NCBI GenBank assembly: GCA_018907035.1
Contig: JACCIC010000139.1
Location: forward strand, 930,001 to 994,000
Length of the DNA stretch: 64,000 bases
Direction: 5' to 3'
Origin: Sycobia sp. Sy_11
Lineage: Eukaryota > Arthropoda > Insecta > Hymenoptera > Epichrysomallidae
Below are positions 27,587 through 39,518 of this stretch, in pieces. Every line of letters begins with the position of its first letter. The stretch's first letter is position 1. The position numbers and the translations under genes are program-made. The notes under the pieces are model-generated. The model was not told the origin of the DNA and ran no database searches. It saw only the letters and a list, made by a program, of their open reading frames with translations.

Positions 27587-28249
27587 AAAAAAAAGAGCGG
27601 AACCCCACTTTACTGCCCGCGGAACTTCGTAATCGACTTTAAAAGCCACGCGCCGGTTCTCCGCTCCTCCAGTTTTCGTTTTTTTCTTGCTGAAGGCGCG
27701 ATATTCGTCAATATATCGCGATAGTACGGAGGAAATCGCAACAGGTCCGCGCGGTTCGTTGCTCAGAGGGATCAAGGAGTCGGCCTTTCCTTTTTTTTTT
27801 TTTTTTTTGTTCTTCAATCGAGCGATACATATTATTATACATGGTCGTGCGGGTACAATAGGCATACGGGCGCGCATCTTCCTCGGATAACAAATCGAAG
27901 ACTTGCTAACCGTCAGCGTGCTGTTAGAAATTTGAATATCATGTGAAATTTGGATGAAAAGACGTAATAAAATTACGGTCAATGCTGATGCGATAATATA
28001 AACTTAGCTTTATCACTGCTGAATCGATAAACTATATACATGTACACCCTAGTGCTAATTATCGCTGGCACATATATATGTGATGTAACAAAAGTGAGGA
28101 GCGCATCGGCTATTTCTTCAGATCCGAATTCCATATCGTACGGAGGAAGTAAAGTGGCGAACTGACGGGATCGAAGCCGGCCTTGTGAAATAAGATACTT
28201 AATAAATATATAAACACACTCTTTTATATATATATATATAGACATCGAA

Positions 28250-28425
28250 GAAACGCGGCGACTGCAATAAATGCTGCCGCGGGTCGACCGGGCCAAGATC
28301 CGCTGCAGCCCGTTGGAGCGCGAGACGGCGGCTGGCGATTCATGCGCGCCTAAATACTCACGGTAGTAATAATAACAATAGGCAATAGCCTAGCGAGCGA
28401 TCGCCCTGTTCAAGGGATCGCCGTC
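28250..28425 (+). promoter_or_regulatory. GC-rich leader of the transporter gene with a 3-codon uORF
   Basis: The ~170 bases before the transporter ATG are GC-rich in an AT-rich neighbourhood, and a short TATATA run lies at about 28,225-28,240. ATG at 28,342 opens a minimal upstream frame (Met-Arg-Ala-stop, TAA at 28,351-28,353) in the same frame as the main ATG at 28,426. That TAA also makes 28,426 the first possible in-frame start. The transcription start is not visible, so whether the uORF is transcribed is an inference. Confidence 0.4.
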
Positions 28426-28768
28426 ATGCGGGTCGCGCGTCTCTTCCCGTGTCTGAGGGGTGCCCTCCTGAAGGAGGAGAAGCAGCAGCAGCAGCAGCAG
28501 CAGGCCCCGGCCGCGTCGGCCGGCGAGGAGACCAATGAAAAATCGGAAAAGCACCACGAGCTGCAGATCGATGATGCGGGGGCGCCGAGCGAGCGCGGGA
28601 GGCTTTGGCTGCAGTTCGCCGCGGCTATTAGTGGTCAGTAGTATGTTATATATGCTATATACACCTATATAGGTATAATACTGATGCCCTACCTACAATG
28701 CGTACTCGAATGCTGCATTGTTATATACGCCGTATCATCCATTTGTTTTGCTCTAGTTATTTGATACA

Positions 28769-28817
<49 letters not shown>

Positions 28818-30700
28818 TATAGATTTCATGTAGGATCGTAGCTGGTTATCTGAAATAAAATCGTTATTACTATCTATAATACACATCATATGATCAGAAG
28901 ATGAACTTCGTCTCAGCGTGATTAATACGATTACACATATATATATATATTTCTATTGTTTGAGCATTAATGAATATAGTGCATTGGAAGTGATCAATTT
29001 ATAGGGTAGAGTATTATTTTTTCAGCGAGGCATACTATTTCTTTGCCATTCGTTAGTGCATTTGTTATTTTTGATCTTTGATTCATCTCTTCTTCTAATC
29101 AATTTTCATTATATTATTACATTCTTCAGGAAAAACCCTTTTTCGAGTAAAATAATCGACGTACAGAGACCTGATTAATATCTTTATTTAACATCGAATC
29201 CAATGATTTGTCGCAAAATTCATCAGGTGTGAAAAAGAAAAGTACGTGAATGAAATTCTGAAAATCTAAAATCTATCGAATAGTAGAAACATTCAGTTGG
29301 ATTACCAAGTTAACCGAGGAGTAATAGAACGTTTTTACCAAAAACGTATGTTTTCAATTTTTCTGAAGATATATTCAATTGCTCTTCCTACTACAAGTTA
29401 ACACTGTCGAAATTTACCAGATCTCATTTAATACAACTGTAGGATAAAAGTTCAATTACTAGAAATTCTAATTACATTTATATATGTATATACGTAATCA
29501 AAAGAACAACTAATGTCGGATCAAAATTAATATTTTAATTTTCACGATTGGAAAAACTTACTCGTTTGTAAATTATACATAATAAGTAAATTAAATGAAC
29601 TAAATAATTTCAGAAGCCAGTGTGTATTATAGTGACATTTAAATAAAAGCGCATACGATCTCTTTCTAGCTGCAGGTCTACGTCAGGGAGTCACTTTAAT
29701 GATTGATAAATCGATATAATAATTTTACACCATCAATATGCTTTAAGAACGAATTCTTTCCAATTCACACGTCTACTTCTATTCGATACTTGTACTCTTT
29801 TTTTCGTATACACATGTCATAGTACGCAGATATATGAATAAAATTCACCACCACATGATTCTTTTAAGAATGCTTAATTACCGTCGGATAAGAGCGTATT
29901 CTGTTTTCAATAATATCTCATGTAAACATTAAATTATTGCACTTTTTTAAACACACGCCATCCTTTTACATTTAGGTATCCTTTGGGTTGCTCGATAATT
30001 CCAGGTAAATTCGTCAAAGATACACGAAATGAGAACTTTTTCAAATTTGCTACATATATATAATTATTGGTTATAAAATTGTAAAAACGGTCTCATGTCT
30101 ACGCGGTCTGATGAATCCGATCGAAACTTAGCAGTAATGTACAATAGCCGTAAATAAAGAGCTCCGCCAATTAAATTTCCCATCTATAGTTGGATGTTTA
30201 CATTTTTTAAAACAGGGCACTTTTTACTCAATCGGTAGAAAAAAAAGCAGCTGACGGACCGACGTGCTTATTGTATGTTTTAAGAGAATTTCACCGATTA
30301 ATCACAACAAGATGGAATTGCCGTAACGTGTTTAATAAGTTTTTAAAAATATATTTGGTGGATCATTAATACGTATCACAATATCGCTAATTTATTAGTT
30401 TTCACATACAATATATTACTTGATTTACTTACAAATGAATGGTATTTTTCGATATGTATAAATAAAAAACAAAAAAACTATTGAGTAATCTTATTTTTCA
30501 TTAAAAAATAAATTATACATATATGTTCCTTAAATAACCTGTAAAATTCGGTATAATGAATTATTATTTTTTACCAATGAACATGAATCAATCTTATTTA
30601 TTTTAAACAACCGATAAAAGCCTAGTTATAAAAGTATGTCACATAAATATATTATACTGCAGAACTTTTCTCTTAGACTACTAAATTCATCATTTTAGAA

Positions 30701-30774
<74 letters not shown>

Positions 30775-31397
30775 CATAAATATCAAAACGAATGATTCAC
30801 TGTCGTGCGTTAAAACTTCACTTTTTGGATGCAAACGTTATACAAGCTCCACAGTATTTATATAATAGAAAATTATTCTTGAATTTTAGGGAGTAATATC
30901 GTGTCAATTGCGTCTTCTTAGGCAGTCAATAAAGCGCTAATTTATTTCAGAATCGAATCGATGTAACTTTTTACGCTGATTAAAGTCGTTGGTAGAATTG
31001 TTTTACATGGATTCATAAATAATAAAGAAACTTTTTGTTAGAAAGTTACCGGTAAATTGTTTAACTTATTGCCTCTGCCCTGTATGAAAATCGATATATA
31101 ATATAAGTGCCTCAGAGGTTTTCCATGAATAACAAAAGAGCTTTTTAACATTACCCAAGATTAATAAACATAGATAGCTTATTTCTTCGTATATTATTAT
31201 AGAACATTGTTTGCGAAATGGGTGAAAAAAAAAATAAAAGCCACCTATGATTTTTATTATCACAAAACGATGCTACTGATGCTACTGTCTATGGCTATGC
31301 ACGGTAAAAATATCAGATAAAGTCTCAATTATTGATTCAAATAAATTGTTTATTCAAGTATCTGAAATATATACGATTATTTTTAGATTATAGATTT

Positions 31398-31446
<49 letters not shown>

Positions 31447-34151
31447 ACATATATATGTATATAAAATAAATTTATAAATTGTCTTGAATAAGAAGGGATT
31501 GAAAATTTTTTCTCTTTTCCTTGGGTCCTTGTTATGCGCCATCTATAAAATACAGAAAATTACTTCATCCCCTCAACAGCTATACGTACATTCGGGCGTA
31601 ATATTACAGTCAACGTATTTTTTACTTCTGCAATTCGAATTACAAATAATATTATCTTTTGAAAATTTTATAAGCTAGAAATAATATTATTATTAATGTT
31701 TTAGATATGATTTACATAGAAATAATTGAAAAGCCGTCGCTGTTATTAAAGCAATTGATCATATCGATGAGTGTATATGCTCTATTCTTATTCAGGACAG
31801 CCGTGGACAGTATTACCTGTAGAATCGCATCTAATTAAAGTCAAATTTCAACACGCGTAACAGTTCATCGTAAATCGAACGTGCAATAATCGTAAAATTG
31901 CGATAGTGCGTTTAATATACGAGTAAGACAAAAAAAAGGGGGGAGTGCTGAAAATGTAAATTCGGCTAAAGGCCATAGTAGGCGTATAAACAGTCGTCGA
32001 CGATCGATCCTATTAATTATTTACGCGCCGTCTGAGATTTCCCATTTTTTCTTCAAACCGACGGCCTCGGGCAGAATCCTCCGTTAGGGGGCGGGGGTAC
32101 GGGAAAATCCCAGAAAGGACTACAAAAGGGGTGGGGGATTAATATAGTTTATGGACAGCGGTTCAACTAGGTTTATCGAAAATGGGTTCGGAATAAACGC
32201 GTAACAAGTTATTCTTTCCAAATGAATTTGAGTTTATTCGATTTATTCCCTCTGCTAAACGAAATAATTTCCTTGGCAGCGTACCAACTTACAATAATAT
32301 CAAATTAAATTTAATTAATTTGAGCAAGAACCAATTGTACATACTACTCGATCGCCTCTCTAATTTTTTTATTTTATGGAGCTTGTCGCTGATTTGCCGA
32401 TTGCGTGATTCAAATAAATATATATATATCTGTTTACATTTAACAAAATATAGACAGTTCTATGGGATTCCGAAAGCACTAGCGCGTGTCAGATCCATAT
32501 TTTCCCACGAACAATTGTATACGTACAGCTTTATACTCTCGCCTTACCTAAGCAGTGTAATTATATTCGTTCAATTAAATTCTTCTCTCGGGAATTCAGG
32601 AATTTCAAACTTTTTTTTTAACGATACATCGTATCATAGATCTCATTTATTTGAGCGCCTATGAGTTGAAATTAACCGTAACTTTTTTTTATTTCTATTT
32701 TTTATTTATTATTGTTACACATTGTTTGTTTTTCCGTTTTTTTATTCTTCATATTCTTATTATGTGCTCTATTACAATTCTGTACACATATATATAGAAA
32801 AAAAAAATACATGACATTTTGATAGATCTCTTGCGCGTATTAAAAATGCAAATAAGACCATTGTTATAAAACGAATCTAATCGAATTTCGCAATTCGCCA
32901 ATGGAATTTAGCGATTTTCCAATTGCTATGAAAGCAAGCGAATAACTTTTTAAATATCCACTGACTATAGATTTAAAGTGTCGCCTTTTAAGTTACACAA
33001 ATTTATTCTTTCTCTCGCATGACATGGCAGACTTATACGGCAGCCGCGGAATGTAATGGCTACTCACAAAAGTTAATCCAAGAGCGGAAAAGTATAATTC
33101 ACATACCATCGCATCCCGAAATTTAATGGCCAATTTCGTGCTTATAATAAAAACTGCCTTCGGAATTGTACCCGAACGAAATTTATATAATTACTTCCCT
33201 TTTAAATTATGAAAAATTCTTTTAAAAAAAAAAGGTTTCTTAAATACACACGCGGCAACACGTGTATAGATTATAAAACCACAATTCTGAAAAAAAAACA
33301 AAAGTTCTATTATTTTGCATTTTTTTTACAGAGCCGATAAAATCAATTAATATTGTAGAAATATAAAAATTAAAATTAATATATTTTATCAATTTACAGT
33401 CGTGACGATCCATTAGTTTAATTATACAATATTTGTTATACCAACGAGTAATATCTTGATCGCACTTTTATAATAATTTAGTAAAGGAACGTATCGTCAA
33501 CGTTGCTTTAACATCATTTTATAATAGACAATTGGAGGAGTACTTTGGTATATAAGACAATAAAAGTATGACGCCAGTCCAATATTTCACATTGATCTTT
33601 ATTCGAGGAGTGTATTAAATTTGCATAAAGTTCAATCTATGAACTCACGCTATTTTTTTTTTATTTTTTTAAATACTTTACATAAAAGCAAATTAAAGTG
33701 TAATAAATTTTGCGAAATTTTACGTATATTCTCGCGGATTTAGAAATCTCAGCAATAAACTTTCGGTACATTTTCCGATCCGAATCAAAAGCCTAAAATT
33801 TAACAAACTTTCTTAAATTTTCTGGCTGCACTATAAAATAAAATACACGTTAAGTGTAGACTTAAACAATTAGAAAAAAAAAGTTTAGTAACAGTATATC
33901 GTTATACATTAAAAAAGCTTACAAATATATAAATAAGTTTACAAATAAAAGTACCAGTGAAGTGATTCCTTGCAAAATAATTTAAAACGTGCACAATTTA
34001 ACGGCTAATGCCTGAGCAAAAAAAAAAACAATGTTAACTTGAATTGGACAGGACAGGACAGAAATAATCTCGAGAAAGTAAATCGTGAGAAAAAGGAAAA
34101 AGATCGAGTTCCCGATAGAGCATGGAGCACAGTCGTGTCAGAAAGAATCTA

Positions 34152-34199
<48 letters not shown>

Positions 34200-34601
34200 T
34201 ATATACATATATATATTTCGAGCTCGGCTTCATTTCCAACATCCAAGGCTTTCCCGTAATCTCCATTAAAGGCCGTTAACGAGCCCCTTTTTCGGACGAT
34301 CTGTCCTGGCGGCGGCGGCGCGCGCGCGCGCGTATTGTAATCGCAATTTCCGCAAACGTGCGCGCTGCGCACTGCGTACGGCTCTCGAGAGATTTCAGAA
34401 TTCTTCCGTTTTTCCGATCCTTTTCCTCTCCTATTCGGACGGTCTTTCTCTTGCTTCCGCTCTCACCGGCCTGATCACGGCGCCTGTAATATGCTTATTA
34501 TAAGCACAAAGGATCTCATCAGGTGCGTCGCGCACGTCCTTCTGTTTTCAAGGAGTAGGAAATGCCGGGCATGTGCTAAAAGAAGCGGTCTACGATGTTT
34601 A

Positions 34602-34662
<61 letters not shown>

Positions 34663-34969
34663 CAATAATATTAGATTTTCGATTTATTTTCAGGTTTAAT
34701 TTCAAATATATATGATAAAATACGTGTACGGTAAAGTTGCATTGTTTATTTTCAATTATAGAGGTATATATGAACAACCAAAATAAAATTTATTTTATTT
34801 GAAATTTGTTGAAAAAACGTTAAAATGTAATATACCGTTATACCATTTTTCTGCAAAGCTTCTTGAAGAAATAAGAATAATGAATTATATATTTTTTTCG
34901 AATTAATCATCGAGACAAAAATAGTCTTATAAATATTTGATTTTTTATTTATATTTTTTAATACTGAGG

Positions 34970-35027
<58 letters not shown>

Positions 35028-37594
35028 ATTCCTCCGTTTTTATATTTATAAAAAAATACATAAAATTATAAAGCATATCGTATAAATAGACCATATTACG
35101 CGTTTTATTACTTTTACGCGTACCATTGCATTATTAAATTACATAACAAATGACAGTTTGTTTGACAAAAAAAAATCAATAAAAATATTGGAATTTTTTG
35201 CTTATTCGTTATGTAACGCAATATTTATAGTGTGTTTATGATATGATCCAGAGTTTAAATTGTTTAAGAGATGAAACCGTCAATTGCTGCTCTGGCTATC
35301 AGATAAAACTTTACAAATATATCTCTACAGTAATAACGAATGAAAAATATTGGTCTTAAATACATCATTCGGTAAAAAAAAAAAAAATCGAGAAAATGAT
35401 TGGTGACTATGTACTAAAGAATTGTATATCTGCGCCACGTCCGAATCAGGTAAAGCGGGGGGGGGGTGCAACAGGTTTTGACAAAACTTTCTTGTCGGCG
35501 TGGTCCCATTTTCCGAGAATACCTGTATAAATGTTTCCGTGTTTATAGAACAATTAGTATAGATTATGAGAGGTATAAGAGTTAATCCTTAGAAGCTTGT
35601 AATAAGTAAATTTGTGAAGATTTGTATAGGGTGTTGTATAAAAATAACGATTTATTCAATTAATAAAGCTGTAATTTTCAGGAACCATTTCTAATGAAAC
35701 GGACGCAAACTGGTCAAATAACAAAACCTCCTATAACTTTTCTATACGATATCTGAAATTTTATAAACTATATAATCGATCTTTTGAACAGACCCAATTC
35801 CGAATTGCGACTCTGTAAGTTCGATTTCTTCTTTGAAAAGAAATCAGAATTAGAGATGCTGCATTCTCTGTATTATACTGTGTTAAATGAAATGAAATAG
35901 CCGTTTATCTTCTTTAGCGACGTATTACTCGTACAATAAACGATTTATTGGTTAAAAATCTTTTTAAAAAAGTATTATAAATGTTCTAAAAATGAGGCTT
36001 TTAAAATTAATTATGAAATAAATTCTATTTTACTTTCCAATTTTATACGATTATTATCCAAAATAAAATATATCAATACGTTAAAAAGATTCTATTTTTC
36101 AGTCTATAAATCTTGCGACTCTAAAGAAGTTCATAACGATATGAATATTGGCATTTTTACCTTCTATGGGTAGATTCATGACACTGGGTCTATCAAAAAG
36201 TATGACTTAGAAGTTCATTCAAATTTCAAAATTCTTGACCGACAATTTCATATCAAAAAAATAGAGATTTTCGAGATTGTTCATTCAATGAGAGTTTAAG
36301 ACTGCAAAAATATTGTAAAACTAACGAATGGATCTATATGAATACGATATTAATAAGTAGAGAATAATTTCTTTCCTATCGATGCCATAGCAGAAGGTTG
36401 AGTTATAACGGAAAAAATCTCCGAAATTATAAAGGGTTAAGGGGACTCGGAATTTTCTGACGATTTAAGCCTGTTCTATATAACTCGAACCAACTCATTT
36501 GATCCGTAATTTCAAAATTGCCCTCTTCGAGTCCCAGCTCAATCTGACTATATAATTCAGAATTTTTGCCGAACGATTCAGAGGACAATGATGATATTAT
36601 GATATCTCATGGAACCGTCATTAAAGCTATTCACATATATATATATATATCATTCATTCAGATGAAGAATAACGTGCCTATATATAGAACATAGCAATAT
36701 TGCCTTCCACGAACATTAATTAAAATTACATTAAACATACTTGTTGAAATAATATCGTTACGTTATAACCCTATATTACCAAATACTACAATAACGGTGC
36801 CGACGAAAAAAAATAAAAAGCTGCAAAATTTATATATTATAACACTGACGTAAATTAACGCATCAATAGATAGATAGATAGATAGATATATATATATAAG
36901 TAGAATAAGCGAATGAAAAAAAAGGGGACCCGAAATGATTCTAAGTAGCGATTTACTCCTGATAATATAGGATTACGCTTAGCTACGGCAAAACATTAAG
37001 AATTCGTCGTAATGTTATAAGTATGTAAAGCGAATGAAAAAGAGCTGATCTTGGGGCAGACTCGGTGTCTCCTTTACTTCGTACCAGACATAACATCGAG
37101 CTATTATCCTTCGGTTACGCAATAATACTATTACACGCAGGTATATCTTTATAGACCGGCGAAGCTTAGCACATTCCATTCATCTCGTAATAAATATATA
37201 CAAGAACGCAAAAAAAAATGAGCCAAGAGCTAATAAATTTAAGTGAAACCGAAAGATTTCAAATTTTGTCATCGTGCCTGTTAGTTGAAATTCTTTTTCT
37301 TCATTTTGTCTACACAAAACTTTTACATAAAAATAGATTATTTTTAAGAAAAAAATAAATAAAACCCTAGATTATTCTACTGAAAATTTTCAGGCGCTCG
37401 TCTTAGCTGTGACATAACATAATGATAAATCCGACTATTAGTTCTTTCACTTCAAATAAGGATAAAATATTCGAATAAAATATTAGTTTACTGTGTTTAG
37501 GGAGAGCAATTGACGGATTCTTCTTTAAATTGTATTTGATGATTTGAGTAACAATATTTATTTTAATAAGTAATACAAATTTCTTTCATTGTCT

Positions 37595-37643
<49 letters not shown>

Positions 37644-39518
37644 CGCAAATAATAGTTATAATGAAAATTCGAACAGATTATATAGATACCAATGTGTAGA
37701 TAATTAAATACGAGTAAAATATGATTTAATTGGGATAAATGGCGAGCTGTTTAAGCTTGTATTTAAATCAATTTTCTGTCTTTCATTTTCAAATGATCTC
37801 TACTTGAAACTTTTACTTCTGACGTCAACTCGATCGAGATCCAAACTAGGAGCCATAAAATCATGCAAATATCAGTTTAGTAAATAATAGCCCGAATTAA
37901 CAACGCTACTGAACTTTATGACTGGAATCATAAAAAATAATCATCGAGGTGTGTGTGCGTGTGCGCGCGCGTGTACATGCTAATTGTAGAGAGAAACTCC
38001 ATGACTTGAGGTTTGCATACATCTACTTGCACCGTTAATTGTAAACTAATAAAATTTTACCTCGTATTGTATTCAAGCAAATAATTAACTTTGAAAAACG
38101 TCACTATATCGTTAATATAATTAACAACAATTGCTCGCATTCACTTATCAGATATTATTTGTCTTTTGATTTCAGCGAGCTTCGCCGTGATGGCCTGCGG
38201 CGGCTACCTGGGCTGGACGTCGCCTGCCCTGCCCCACCTCACCGGGCCCAACTCCGAGTTCCCCGTGACCGCCTACCAGGGCTCCTGGATCGCCTCTCTC
38301 TACACCCTCGGCGGCATCGTCGGCTCCCTCCTCAGTCCCCTGCTGATCGACCGCCTCGGGCGTAAATTCTCCCTCCTGGCGTTCGCCATTCCCCAGCTGG
38401 CCGGCTGGGGCCTCATCATAGCCGCGCGCTCCCACGTGATCCTCTACGTGGCGAGGTTCGTCGCCGGGATCGCCCACGGCGGCGTCTACAACACGGCCGT
38501 GATCTACCTCGCCGAGATCGCCGACAAGAACATACGCGGAGCCTTCGGCACCCTCCTCAAGATGTGCACCAACCTGGGCGGGCTCTTCGTCACCACGGCC
38601 GGGGCCTACCTGCCCTACGACCAGCTCAATCTGGCCTCCCTCGGGCTGCCCCTCATCTTCGTGGCGACGTTCATCTTCATGCCGGAGTCGCCCTACTTCT
38701 ATCTGATACGGAACCAGGAGGACCGGGCGACCGCGAGCCTCATGCAGCTGCGCAGGCTCAAGAATCCGGAGAGCGTGAGGCAGGACCTGGACGCGATGAA
38801 GGAATCGGTCGCCGAGGGCCAGAACTCGGGCAGGAGCGCCCTGAGGGAGCTGGTGGCCAAGAGGGGCAATCGCCGGGGCCTCTGGATCCTGCTCAGCCTG
38901 AAGGTCACCCAGCAGATGTCCGGACACATGGCGATCATCGCCTACACCCAGGAGATCTTCAGCCACAGCGGCTCGATGCTCGAGCCCCAGTACGCGGTGA
39001 TCGTGCTGGGGCTGGCCCAGCTGGCGGCCGGGCTGCTGGCCGCCGGCCTGGTCGACCGACTCGGTCGCAGGGTCCTCATTCTGTTCTCGGGATCGGCGGC
39101 CGCGCTGGCCCTCGCCCTGGTCGGGCTCTTCTTCTACCTCAAGTACAGCCTGAAGACCGACGTCTCGATGATAACCTGGCTGCCGATCGCCGCGCTGATA
39201 GCCTACGAGATCATGGTCGCCCTGGGGATCGGCACGATTCCCTACGTCATTCTCGGGGAAATATTCCCGACGAACGTCAAGGGCCCGGCTGTCGCGTCCG
39301 GCATCATCATCGGGTCCATTTTCGCGTTCATCGTCAGCCTCGGCTTTCAGGCCCTCAACGCCGCCGCCGGGATCCACTCGACCTTCTGGTTTTTCTCGGC
39401 CTGCTGCGCAGCGGGCACTCTCTGGGTCTACGTCATTACGCCGGAAACTAAAGGCAAGACTCTGGAGGAAATCCAAGTGATATTTAATCCAAAGAAAAAT
39501 AAGGCTGGCCAAGCGTGA
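28426..39518 (+). CDS. Tret1-like: Facilitated trehalose/sugar transporter, Tret1-like (MFS)
   Basis: Two exons, 28426-28633 and 38176-39518, join in phase (AGT G|CG AGC) to 516 residues. The donor is GTG/GTCAGT and the acceptor TTTCAG/CG. Exon 1 gives a cytosolic N-terminus with a seven-Gln run from CAG repeats, then LWLQFAAAIS, which runs into the first membrane helix continued by exon 2. Family signatures are DRLGRK (residues 128-133), PESPYF (239-244), QQMSG (315-319), DRLGRR (363-368), a GEIFP loop (~425-434) and PETKG (492-496). Twelve membrane segments are expected for this plasma-membrane family, which moves trehalose or other hexose sugars down their gradient; the exact substrate cannot be read. 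Codon use is very GC-rich, unlike the neighbouring genes. Exon 2 is certain. Exon 1 rests on frame, hydrophobic continuity and splice sites. Confidence 0.88.
28772..28815. repeat. (TA)n microsatellite
   Basis: TA tract near the start of the transporter intron. Confidence 0.92.
30703..30773. repeat. (GT)n microsatellite
   Basis: About 35 uninterrupted GT units, the longest GT tract in the window. Confidence 0.95.
31401..31444. repeat. (TA)n microsatellite
   Basis: TA tract inside the transporter intron. Confidence 0.92.
34154..34205. repeat. (TA)n microsatellite
   Basis: TA tract with one phase break, followed about 100 bases later by a GC-rich patch containing (GC)n near 34,310-34,332. Confidence 0.92.
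34605..34659. repeat. (TA)n microsatellite
   Basis: TA tract of about 55 bases. Confidence 0.92.
34972..35024. repeat. (TA)n microsatellite
   Basis: TA tract of about 53 bases. Confidence 0.92.
36866..36898. repeat. (GATA)n then (TA)n
   Basis: About five GATA/TAGA units pass into a short TA run. Confidence 0.85.
37599..37642. repeat. (TA)n microsatellite
   Basis: TA tract about 530 bases before the transporter's second exon. Confidence 0.92.

Larger units (their letters stand above)
16424..28340. other. Gene-free AT-rich region upstream of the transporter gene
   Basis: No gene is recognised. It holds several long TA tracts, a poly(A) run (21,698-21,726), GC islets (around 17,330-17,480, 21,290-21,680 and 23,300-23,660), and TATAAAG at about 19,931 beside a small CpG-rich patch, which could be promoter-like. 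The part from about 27,400 onward becomes GC-rich and leads into the transporter's first exon. Confidence 0.65.
28634..38175 (+). other. ~9.5-kb intron of the transporter gene
   Basis: It runs from donor GTCAGT to acceptor TTTCAG. It is AT-rich with many TA tracts, a long GT tract and a GATA tract, and I see no embedded gene. G-rich patches lie at about 32,085-32,135 (several G3-G5 runs) and 35,457-35,466 (ten G). Confidence 0.75.

Noticed and set aside
27335..27982. 215-codon minus-strand frame upstream of the transporter
   Set aside because: It is built largely from translated GA and TA microsatellites, with no domain.
32085..32136. G-quadruplex element in the transporter intron
   Set aside because: Three G-runs are close together but the fourth is too far away for the usual short-loop pattern.
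38564..39451. 295-codon frame on the plus strand inside the same exon
   Set aside because: It overlaps the transporter frame and yields Pro/Arg/Gly-rich sequence without domains.
38172..39512. 446-codon open frame antisense to the transporter's large exon
   Set aside because: It is the shadow of a GC-rich coding exon, with third-position G/C removing antisense stops. Its translation is low-complexity (Gly/Glu/Asp/Arg-rich) with no family resemblance.
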